Of a stretch of 6,423 nt of DNA, positions 1-5,645 are shown piece by piece. The position numbers and the translations under genes were made by a program. Position 1 is the first letter of the stretch. Each line of letters begins with the position of its first letter. The notes beneath the pieces were generated by a model, which had not been told where the DNA came from, did no database searches, and was given only the letters and a program-made list of their open reading frames with translations. The stretch covers positions 1 through 6,423 of the forward strand of contig JBMOFH010000239.1 in assembly GCA_049318845.1 (NCBI GenBank). Reading direction: 5' to 3'. This DNA is from CAIOZW01 sp049318845. GTDB taxonomy: Bacteria; Acidobacteriota; Blastocatellia; RBC074.

Positions 1-20
1 CCGGTTTGATCTCGGATTCA

Positions 21-50
21 GACACTGCCAGGCACTGCCAGGCACTGCCA
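21..50 (+). repeat. 10-bp tandem repeat, three copies, before ftsI
   Basis: Three adjacent copies of G[A/G]CACTGCCA lie at 21-30, 31-40 and 41-50. Copies two and three are identical and copy one differs at a single base. GACAC at 51-55 looks like the start of a fourth copy. The unit is not a multiple of three, so it most likely lies in noncoding DNA or at the very end of an upstream gene. The repeat is directly visible; any role as a binding site is unknown. Confidence 0.85.
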
Positions 51-72
51 GACACCAGAAGATCTGTCAGCC

Positions 73-80
73 AGAAGAGG
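73..80 (+). promoter_or_regulatory. Weak, distant ribosome binding site for ftsI
   Basis: AGAAGAGG is the only purine-rich Shine-Dalgarno-like stretch before the ftsI ATG. It ends 13 nt upstream, longer than the usual 5-9 nt. No ATG, GTG or TTG lies in frame between the stop at 7-9 and position 94, so the start cannot move upstream. If an upstream gene ends at the overlapping TGA (95-97), translational coupling could make up for the poor spacing. Confidence 0.4.
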
Positions 81-93
81 TATCAGTAAAATT

Positions 94-2454
94 ATGAGCC
101 AGCTGAGCGGTGAGGAGAGATCGAGTCGATATATTTTATGGCTGGGGTTGTTACTTGCCTCGTGGATGATGGTCATCATTTGGAGACTGGCGTGGGTTCA
201 GATCGTCCAGCATGCTGAGTATTCAGATCGTGCGGAGCAGAATTACACCAAGCGGATCAGGCTATTGCCGGAGCGTGGATCGATTGTCGACCGGAACGGC
301 CAGTTGCTCGCGATGAGCGTCATCGTCAAATCGGTATTTGTCGATCCGGTTCTTCTGGCGGACCTCAGGGGAAAATTCAAGACCCCGGAGTCGAAGTTGC
401 AGAAGATCGAGGAGAAGCGGCAATTGGCGGTAAAGTTGCTCTCTCCGCTGCTGGGGATTGGTCCATCGGAGCTTTATGGAATGCTGACCGGGAGCAATCG
501 CCACCTCTGGTTGAAGCGGAATCTGGATGTGGACAAGGCGGACGCGGTTCGGATCGCGGTGACGGAGAATCGTCTGACGGGGATCCAGGTGGTAGAGGAG
601 GAGGTTCGTTCATATCCGAATCAGGCATTGGCGGCGCACCTGCTCGGGTATACCGGGATTGGCGCGGGTGATCAGGAAGAGAGCAACGGAGGCGAGGCGA
701 CGACGCCGGAAGGGCGATTGCCGGAAGGACGCTTGCCGGAACAGCGATTAGAGGATGGGCAGCGGCTCGGTTTGGCGGGGGTTGAGCGACGCTACGATAA
801 ATTGCTGCGTGGGAAACACGGCGAGGTAACCTTGTTGACCAACGCGAGGGGAGAGGCTTATCAGCGCCTTGATCTGCCGCCGGCAGCTGGAGCGACCGTC
901 CATCTGACGATCGATTCGGTTCTGCAGCGAAAGGCTGAAATGCTGCTCGACCAGGCGATTCGACAGCATCGTGCCAGGGGTGGCGGGGTGATCGTGATGA
1001 ATCCGGCGACCGGCGAGATTCTGGCGCTGGCAAATGCCCCGACCTTCGATCCAAACCGGATTGAGGGTAACGTCACGACCAATACGGCCTATATCAATCA
1101 GGCGGTGATGTCTCCGTACGAGCCGGGTTCGATCTTCAAGGTCATTGCCTACGCGGCAGGCTTTGAGGAGGGAATCATCAGGCCGGATGATCTGATCGAC
1201 TGCGGGAATGGGCAGATTTCGATTGGAAGCCGGGTGATTCACGACACGCATTCATACGGCATGATTACGGTCGAGGAAGCCTTTGCCAAGTCGTCAAATG
1301 TTGGAGCGATCAGGATCGCGCAGCGGCTGGGAAGAGAGACCTTCCATTCCTACATCAAGAAGTTCGGTTTCGGCGATTCGACGCAGATCGACCTGCCGGC
1401 AGAGTCGTGGGGGATACTGCACCCCATTTCAAGGTGGCGGATGGATTCGATCGGTTCGGTGGCGATAGGGCAGGAGATTTCGGTAACGCTGATCCAGGCA
1501 GTGGCGGCAATCGCGACGATTGCCAACAAGGGAACCTGGGTACAGCCGCACGTTGTGAGCAAGGTGGTCAATCCGGACAATGGCGCTCTTTTCTATCAGT
1601 CGAAAGTCGGGCAGCGAAGGGTGATCAGCGAGCAGACGGCGCAGCTGATGACACGGATACTCGAGCGTGTGGTGACGGATGGAACGGGACGTCACGTACA
1701 GCTTGAGGGGTACACGGTTGCGGGCAAGACCGGAACGCCGCAGAAGCCAGGTAAGTCCGGGTATGGCGTGGGCAAATACATGCCATCGTTTCTGGGATAT
1801 GTGCCGGCGACCGATCCGCATTTCGCAATTGTCGTCATGATCGATGAGCCGTCGAGTGGCGCGTATTACGGTGGGGTGGTTGCGGCGCCGGTATTTTCGC
1901 GGATTGCAGAGGCGGCGCTCGGCGATCACGATGTCCTGCCGGACGATCGGAAATATCGGGAGAAGCTCGATCGGCTCGCGGAGCGTTACTCCGGTGGAAA
2001 GAAGTCGTCGGGAGAGCGGGTGTTGAGTATGGCGGACGAGCTCTCAGACGGTGATGACGCCAGTGGAGCCAGTGGGGCCAGAGTAGTTGGCCAGGTGATG
2101 CAGACCTCGGCGGTGATTCCCGGCGGCCCAGGACCAGGCGGCCCAGGATCAGGCGGCCCAGGATCCGGAGGCCCAGGATCAGCTGGCCAGATAGCCCGAT
2201 CTGGCCAACCTGTCTCGACAGGTGGTGGTGGGCAGAGGGGCGGTTCGGGGATGGCGGTGAGTGGCGTGGTCAGCAATGGGGCCGAGATGGTCATGCCGGA
2301 TCTGCGTGGGCAGGGTTCCCGCCGTGTGACTCGTGCCTGTGTCGATCTGCAATTGAAGTTGAAGTTGAATGGGTCTGGTCTCGCGGTCAGTCAGTATCCG
2401 TCAGCTGGAGCCCGTGTTCGACCGGGTGATGAGTGCCGGGTGGTTTTCAGGTAG
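94..2454 (+). CDS. ftsI: Septal peptidoglycan transpeptidase FtsI (PBP3-like, class B) with C-terminal PASTA domain
   Basis: This 786-residue class B penicillin-binding protein cross-links septal peptidoglycan in the periplasm as part of the divisome. A short cytoplasmic N-terminus leads into one membrane anchor (about 13-35). The pedestal domain follows, with its conserved RGSIVDRNG at 61-69. The transpeptidase domain spans about 268-606 and has all three active-site motifs: S346-I-F-K349 with the acylated serine, S400-S-N402, and K545-T-G547. A Pro/Gly/Ser-rich linker (about 612-728) joins it to a single PASTA-like domain (about 732-786, MVMPDLRG to the end). At 786 residues it is well over the E. 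coli enzyme's length (about 588). The excess lies mainly in the linker and PASTA domain, plus a repeat-containing insert at about 190-226. The start at 94 is the only one that keeps the anchor whole. murE follows after 57 nt. PASTA-bearing PBP2x/SpoVD-type proteins are the alternative label; the dcw position favours FtsI. Confidence 0.96.
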   Translation: MSQLSGEERSSRYILWLGLLLASWMMVIIWRLAWVQIVQHAEYSDRAEQNYTKRIRLLPERGSIVDRNGQLLAMSVIVKSVFVDPVLLADLRGKFKTPESKLQKIEEKRQLAVKLLSPLLGIGPSELYGMLTGSNRHLWLKRNLDVDKADAVRIAVTENRLTGIQVVEEEVRSYPNQALAAHLLGYTGIGAGDQEESNGGEATTPEGRLPEGRLPEQRLEDGQRLGLAGVERRYDKLLRGKHGEVTLLTNARGEAYQRLDLPPAAGATVHLTIDSVLQRKAEMLLDQAIRQHRARGGGVIVMNPATGEILALANAPTFDPNRIEGNVTTNTAYINQAVMSPYEPGSIFKVIAYAAGFEEGIIRPDDLIDCGNGQISIGSRVIHDTHSYGMITVEEAFAKSSNVGAIRIAQRLGRETFHSYIKKFGFGDSTQIDLPAESWGILHPISRWRMDSIGSVAIGQEISVTLIQAVAAIATIANKGTWVQPHVVSKVVNPDNGALFYQSKVGQRRVISEQTAQLMTRILERVVTDGTGRHVQLEGYTVAGKTGTPQKPGKSGYGVGKYMPSFLGYVPATDPHFAIVVMIDEPSSGAYYGGVVAAPVFSRIAEAALGDHDVLPDDRKYREKLDRLAERYSGGKKSSGERVLSMADELSDGDDASGASGARVVGQVMQTSAVIPGGPGPGGPGSGGPGSGGPGSAGQIARSGQPVSTGGGGQRGGSGMAVSGVVSNGAEMVMPDLRGQGSRRVTRACVDLQLKLKLNGSGLAVSQYPSAGARVRPGDECRVVFR
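706..750 (+). repeat. 15-bp tandem repeat in ftsI encoding PEGRL units
   Basis: Three adjacent 15-bp units (706-720, 721-735, 736-750) begin with CCGGAA and encode PEGRL, PEGRL and PEQRL at FtsI residues 205-219. They lie in an insert between the pedestal segment AHLLGYTG (181-188) and GLAGVERRYD (226-235), which are nearly adjacent in most FtsI proteins. The copies differ at a few third positions, so the expansion is probably not very recent. The charged, proline-containing sequence suggests a flexible surface loop. Confidence 0.85.
2059..2080 (+). repeat. 9-bp repeat in the FtsI linker (Ala-Ser-Gly)
   Basis: GCCAGTGGA (2059-2067) and GCCAGTGGG (2068-2076) are followed by GCCA (2077-2080). 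They encode ASGASGA at FtsI residues 656-662, in the linker after the transpeptidase domain. The word GCCAGTGG is also the core of the 12-bp repeat in murE at 3665-3694. Confidence 0.7.
2122..2181 (+). repeat. 15-bp tandem repeat in ftsI encoding a collagen-like Gly-Gly-Pro-Gly linker
   Basis: Four adjacent 15-bp units (2122-2136, 2137-2151, 2152-2166, 2167-2181) have the consensus GGCGGCCCAGGATCA. They encode GGPGP followed by three GGPGS units at FtsI residues 677-696. The units differ by only one or two bases, which points to recent expansion or strong homogenisation. The segment tethers the catalytic domain to the PASTA domain and is expected to be disordered and extended. Confidence 0.9.
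2184..2223 (+). repeat. Two adjacent inverted repeats inside the ftsI linker
   Basis: The first is TGGCCAGAT (2184-2192) paired with ATCTGGCCA (2199-2207), perfect over 9 bp with a 6-nt loop. The second follows directly: ACCTGT (2208-2213) with ACAGGT (2218-2223), a perfect 6-bp stem around CTCG. Neither is followed by a T-run and the reading frame continues, so they are not intrinsic terminators. They may form mRNA hairpins just after the Gly/Pro repeat. Confidence 0.6.
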
Positions 2455-2511
2455 CGGCCGGAGGGCCGACCAAAAATCGCTAAAAAGTCCACAATAAATG
2501 ATTGGTCAGGA
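2455..2511 (+). other. ftsI-murE gap with a GC hairpin and a wider inverted repeat
   Basis: Directly after the ftsI stop, CGGCC (2455-2459) can pair with GGCCG (2464-2468) around a GGAG loop. A-rich sequence follows, not T-rich, so this is not an intrinsic terminator. GACCAA (2468-2473) can also pair with TTGGTC (2502-2507), whose end touches the weak Shine-Dalgarno of murE. The two stems share G2468. I see no good promoter hexamers. Confidence 0.45.
2508..2511 (+). promoter_or_regulatory. Badly spaced Shine-Dalgarno at the murE start
   Basis: AGGA directly abuts the murE ATG at 2512, too close for a normal Shine-Dalgarno contact. The preceding 40 nt are A-rich with no better purine block. 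No ATG, GTG or TTG occurs in frame between the ftsI stop and 2512, and the protein aligns with MurE from its first residues, so the start stands. Initiation may rely on the unstructured A-rich leader or on coupling to ftsI. Confidence 0.35.
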
Positions 2512-4068
2512 ATGAAGATTAGTGACCTCGCCAGAGAGCTTCAGGCACAGTTGAGCGGCCCCACGGCCGATCTGGAGATACGTGCCGAGACCGATATCGT
2601 GACCAATGATTCACGGCGAGTGGTGGCGGGTGGAATCTTCGTTGCCGTTCGGGGGGGCCAATTCGACGGGAACAGTTTCGTTGCACAGGCAGTTGAGCGA
2701 GGTGTTGCGGCGGTAATTTCAGCGGATCCGTCCCCGGAAGGATACTCCGAATATACTGGATGCTGGTTGCGTGTAGCTGACGCGCGGATTGCGCTGGCGA
2801 AGGCGGCGACGCTGGTTCACGGTGATCCCTCGGCGCATCTGGCACTGGTCGGGGTGACGGGAACGAATGGCAAGACGACGACGACCTATCTGGTTGAATC
2901 GCTTTCAGGTGCGGCGGGACTCCGTTCGGCGGCGATGGGGACGATCAGATACCGGATTGGTGATGAGGAGATGGCTGCCGGGTTTACTACTCCCGAAGCC
3001 CCGGAGGTCCAGAATTTTCTGCGGCGGGCGGTCGCCGCGGGTGTGACTCAGGCCGTGATGGAGGTTTCGTCGATTGCGCTCGATATGCATCGCGCCGATG
3101 GATTGCACTTTGCGGTGGCGGCGTTTACGAACCTGACCCAGGATCATCTCGACTTTCATGGGACGATGGACTCCTACTTCGCGGCGAAGCGGAAGCTGTT
3201 TGACGGGAGCATCGGGCATTACCCCGAAAATGTAGTGATCAATGTCGATGATCCGTATGGCCGCGAGCTGGCGAAGCAGTGGCCGGCGGATCGTGGCCGG
3301 CTCTGGAGCTATGGTGTCGATACAAATGCAGCGATCACCATCGCCGGACGGGCCGATTTCGGGCTGAACGGGCTTCGCTTCACGGCGCAGACGCCGGAAG
3401 GAGAGATCGCGATCGATTCACCGCTGGTTGGGCGGCCTCACGCCTACAATATCCTCTGCGCGGTCGGGATTGGTCTCGCGCTCGGGATCACGCCGGAAGT
3501 GGTGGCGGAGGGGATCCGACAGTGTCGTGGTGTGCCGGGGAGGTTCGAGCGTGTCAATGTCGCCGCAGACGACATTACTGTGATCGTAGATTACGCACAC
3601 ACCCCGGACGCGCTGGCCAATGTTCTCCGAACGATCCTCGATGCCCGGAGCGCGACCCGCCAAAAGGCCAGTGGGCAGGCCAGTGGGCAGGCCAACCTGA
3701 CGACGGTCTTTGGCTGTGGAGGTGACCGTGATCGGTCCAAGCGACCAATGATGGGCGAAGAGGCAGGCAGGCGGAGTGATCGTGTAATCATCACCTCGGA
3801 CAATCCACGGTCAGAGGCTCCACTGCTGATCATGAACGATATTCGGGTCGGGATTGATCGGACGGGCAGGAGCTACGAGATGATCGTCGACCGGCGGGAG
3901 GCAATCTTCAAGGCGATTACGCACGCGATGCCTGGAGACGTGATCCTGCTGGCCGGTAAGGGGCACGAGACCTATCAGATTCTGCCGAGTGGCCAGATCG
4001 ACTTTGACGATCGTGAGGTCGCGCGTGCCGCACTGGCCGAGCGGCGGAGTTATCAGGGGCGAAGCTAG
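2512..4068 (+). CDS. murE: UDP-MurNAc-L-Ala-D-Glu:meso-diaminopimelate ligase MurE
   Basis: This 518-residue cytoplasmic Mur ligase adds meso-DAP to UDP-MurNAc-L-Ala-D-Glu at the cost of ATP. The N-terminal substrate domain (about 1-108) includes the NDSR segment at 32-35. The central ATPase domain has the P-loop GTNGKTT (117-123), TTPEAP (159-164), EVSS (184-187), the HLDFHGTMDSY segment (212-222) and K226 in AAKRKLF, which matches the carbamylated lysine of the family. The C-terminal domain carries DYAHTPDAL (360-368), GCGGDRDRSKRP (401-412), DNPR (430-433) and GKGHET (482-487). DNPR, with G482 and E486, is the signature of DAP-adding rather than lysine-adding enzymes. Length is near normal; the excess includes a small insert around 380-396 made by a 12-bp repeat. 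MurF, the next enzyme in the pathway, is encoded 69 nt downstream. Confidence 0.97.
   Translation: MKISDLARELQAQLSGPTADLEIRAETDIVTNDSRRVVAGGIFVAVRGGQFDGNSFVAQAVERGVAAVISADPSPEGYSEYTGCWLRVADARIALAKAATLVHGDPSAHLALVGVTGTNGKTTTTYLVESLSGAAGLRSAAMGTIRYRIGDEEMAAGFTTPEAPEVQNFLRRAVAAGVTQAVMEVSSIALDMHRADGLHFAVAAFTNLTQDHLDFHGTMDSYFAAKRKLFDGSIGHYPENVVINVDDPYGRELAKQWPADRGRLWSYGVDTNAAITIAGRADFGLNGLRFTAQTPEGEIAIDSPLVGRPHAYNILCAVGIGLALGITPEVVAEGIRQCRGVPGRFERVNVAADDITVIVDYAHTPDALANVLRTILDARSATRQKASGQASGQANLTTVFGCGGDRDRSKRPMMGEEAGRRSDRVIITSDNPRSEAPLLIMNDIRVGIDRTGRSYEMIVDRREAIFKAITHAMPGDVILLAGKGHETYQILPSGQIDFDDREVARAALAERRSYQGRS
3665..3694 (+). repeat. 12-bp tandem repeat in murE
   Basis: Two perfect copies of AGGCCAGTGGGC (3665-3676, 3677-3688) are followed by a six-base partial copy (3689-3694). 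They encode ASGQASGQA at MurE residues 386-394. This falls between the helix after DYAHTPDAL and the strand leading into the conserved GCGGDRD motif, where most MurE proteins have a shorter loop. Perfect identity suggests a recent slippage duplication. Confidence 0.8.
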
Positions 4069-4137
4069 CACGAACACGTACCACCGGTAAAGTTGATGGC
4101 TGGAGAGTCACGATTCTGATTTGGGGGCAGGGAAGGG
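4069..4137 (+). other. murE-murF gap with a possible 7-codon mini-ORF
   Basis: No terminator-like hairpin or T-run is present, so transcription probably continues into murF. An ATG at 4096 opens a reading frame of seven codons (MAGESRF) ending in TGA at 4117-4119, in the murF frame and 18 nt before its start. It has no strong Shine-Dalgarno and may be chance. The stop also shows that murF cannot begin further upstream. Confidence 0.35.
4129..4137 (+). promoter_or_regulatory. Ribosome binding site of murF
   Basis: AGGGAAGGG runs right up to the murF ATG at 4138. The upstream AGGG (4129-4132) sits at a workable 5-nt spacing, while the downstream AAGGG is too close. The in-frame TGA at 4117-4119 leaves 4138 as the first possible start, and the MurF N-terminus aligns from there. 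Confidence 0.6.
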
Positions 4138-5592
4138 ATGACGCTTAGGGAGATTGCACAGCTCTGCGGAGCCAGTGAGATGTTGATTCCGGAGTTGGTG
4201 GAGATGGAGCCGACCGGTCTCTGCATTGACTCGCGCGCACTCAGACCGGGAGAGCTCTTCGTCGCGATCGTTGGTGAGCAGGTCGATGGCCACTCCTATG
4301 TTCTCGATGCGCTTGGGCACGGGGCCTGTGCGGCGATAGTCGTTCATCACCGTCTGCCATTCGCGACCGCGCTTGGGGCGAATGTCGGGAGGCTGATCTT
4401 TGTCGAAAATACGGTATGCGCCCTGCAGCAGCTCGCAGCACGCGTTCTGGCGGAATGGGGACGTCCGGTTACCGGCATTACCGGAAGCGCCGGAAAGACG
4501 ACGATGAAGGATTTGACGGCCCACGTACTTGAAGAGAAGGGAAGGGTTCTCAAATCGCCAGGTAACCTCAATACCGGTTATGGTCTCGCGTTGACCGTCG
4601 CCGGAATGATTAGTGCCGGGAGCAGGCCGGAGGATTTCGACCTTGCCGTGCTGGAGATGGGGATGAGTTCATATGGCGAGATCGCACGACTGACCGGGCT
4701 TGCCCGTCCATCGGTTGGAGTGGTCGGCAACGTCGGCACGGCTCATCTCGAGTTTTTTGGAACACAGGATGGGATTGCAAGGGCAAAGGCGGAGATGGTT
4801 GACGGGATCAGACCGGGCGGGACGGCCGTACTCAATGGCGACGACCCGCGCGTGATCGGGATGGCGCAGCGCCGAACCGATCTCCGTATCCTTAGCTTTG
4901 GAATCGACCGGAATGCCGATTTGAGGGCGACCGACCTCCGGAGTGGACCGGGCCTGAGCGGGACGCTCTTCACGCTCGTAACACCCGCAGGATCGGCTGA
5001 GGTGCAGTTGCCACTGATTGGGCGGCACAACGTCTGCAATGCTCTCGCCGCGGCAGCGGTCGCCTTTGCCTTCGACATCCCTGTCGATCGTGTCGCGGCG
5101 CGGCTCGCGACGGCGATGCCGACGAAGATGCGTGGCGAGATTGTCCGGTTCGCCAACGGTGTGACGGTGATTGACGACTCCTACAACTCGAATCCACCGG
5201 CGCTGCTCGAAGCGGTTCGCGGAATGGTGGCATCGGGAAAGGGTCTCACCGGGGGCGAGAGAAGAATAATCGTCGTGGCCGGCGAGATGCTTGAGCTGGG
5301 CGAGCGTGGCGCAGAACTCCATCGCCAGTGCGGCCGCGAGATTGCAGACCTCGGCGTCGACCTGCTGATCGGAGTTCGTGGGCTGGCGGCAGAACTGATT
5401 GAAGGGGCAGGCGAGGCGCCGCAGTTCGATCCGCGATCAGGCAGGTTCTATCCGACATCGGATGAGGCTGCCGTGGCGTTGGTTGATCTGATCGAACCAG
5501 GTGACCTGATCCTGGTCAAGGGATCGCGCGGTGTGCGAACCGAAAAGATTGTCGAACGGCTAAAGGCCGTCCTTGAAGTCGCGGGAGAGTGA
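4138..5592 (+). CDS. murF: UDP-MurNAc-tripeptide:D-Ala-D-Ala ligase MurF
   Basis: This 484-residue cytoplasmic Mur ligase adds D-alanyl-D-alanine to UDP-MurNAc-tripeptide with ATP, giving the pentapeptide that MraY uses. The N-terminal domain (about 1-108) has the DSR segment (31-33) and PGELFVAIVGEQVDGHSYV (37-55), typical of MurF. The central ATPase domain has the P-loop TGSAGKTT (115-122), NLNTGYGL (143-150), the LEMGMSSYGEI stretch (172-182), GNVGTAHLEFFGT (197-209) and KAEM (217-220), whose lysine is at the position usually carbamylated. The C-terminal domain holds LIGRHNVCNALAA (293-305), DDSYNSNP (346-353), the AGEMLELG segment (381-388) and KGSRGVRTEKIVE (461-473). Length is close to the family norm, with no inserts like those in FtsI and MurE. 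The P-loop SAGKTT and NSNP distinguish it from MurE and MurD. Confidence 0.97.
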   Translation: MTLREIAQLCGASEMLIPELVEMEPTGLCIDSRALRPGELFVAIVGEQVDGHSYVLDALGHGACAAIVVHHRLPFATALGANVGRLIFVENTVCALQQLAARVLAEWGRPVTGITGSAGKTTMKDLTAHVLEEKGRVLKSPGNLNTGYGLALTVAGMISAGSRPEDFDLAVLEMGMSSYGEIARLTGLARPSVGVVGNVGTAHLEFFGTQDGIARAKAEMVDGIRPGGTAVLNGDDPRVIGMAQRRTDLRILSFGIDRNADLRATDLRSGPGLSGTLFTLVTPAGSAEVQLPLIGRHNVCNALAAAAVAFAFDIPVDRVAARLATAMPTKMRGEIVRFANGVTVIDDSYNSNPPALLEAVRGMVASGKGLTGGERRIIVVAGEMLELGERGAELHRQCGREIADLGVDLLIGVRGLAAELIEGAGEAPQFDPRSGRFYPTSDEAAVALVDLIEPGDLILVKGSRGVRTEKIVERLKAVLEVAGE

Positions 5593-5645
5593 CGGCCGTC
5601 GAATTGTTTCGCGACCGGTATTCCAAGTGAAGAAGAGTGTGACGA
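5593..5645 (+). other. murF-mraY gap with the mraY ribosome binding site
   Basis: A 10-bp perfect palindrome, GACGGCCGTC (5591-5600), overlaps the murF stop; it has no T-run and is too short to call a terminator. AAGAAGAG (5630-5637) lies 8 nt before the mraY ATG and is the best placed Shine-Dalgarno in the window. An in-frame TGA at 5640-5642 rules out an upstream mraY start. Confidence 0.6.

Larger units (their letters stand above)
1..93 (+). other. Region upstream of ftsI, possibly with the end of an upstream gene
   Basis: All three forward frames enter from the left edge and each ends in a different place: TGA at 7-9, TAA at 87-89, and TGA at 95-97, which would overlap the ftsI ATG as ATGA. 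In dcw clusters the gene before ftsI is normally ftsL, so one of these may be its C-terminus, but too few residues remain to recognise it. I favour the stop at 7-9. The 10-bp tandem repeat at 21-50 would break a reading frame, whereas every repeat inside the genes here is a multiple of three. An 84-nt gap would also resemble the 53-69 nt gaps further along. I see no convincing promoter. Confidence 0.3.

Noticed and set aside
377..1054. Minus-strand open frame of 225 codons opposite ftsI
   Set aside because: It lies wholly antisense to the clearly coding pedestal and transpeptidase region, and its translation is Arg/Pro/Ser-rich, as expected from a GC-rich shadow frame. No family resemblance.
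2455..2468. GC hairpin after ftsI as an intrinsic terminator
   Set aside because: The stem is only 5 bp and is followed by A-rich sequence instead of a T-run. Termination here would also cut off essential downstream genes.
2455..2511. Open frame linking ftsI to murE after a single TAG, suggesting readthrough fusion
   Set aside because: The two genes share a frame and the 57-nt gap has no stop, but 19 stop-free codons are not rare by chance. The gap encodes nothing recognisable.
3279..3725. Plus-strand open frame of 148 codons overlapping murE in another frame
   Set aside because: murE motifs are continuous through this stretch. The alternative translation is Arg/Gly/Trp-rich and matches nothing I know.
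4669..5322. Minus-strand open frame of 217 codons opposite murF
   Set aside because: Antisense to conserved MurF motifs; His/Arg-rich composition without any recognisable domain.
5591..5600. Palindrome at the murF stop as terminator or operator
   Set aside because: Ten bases overlapping the stop codon, with no T-run and no second copy nearby; likely chance in GC-rich DNA.
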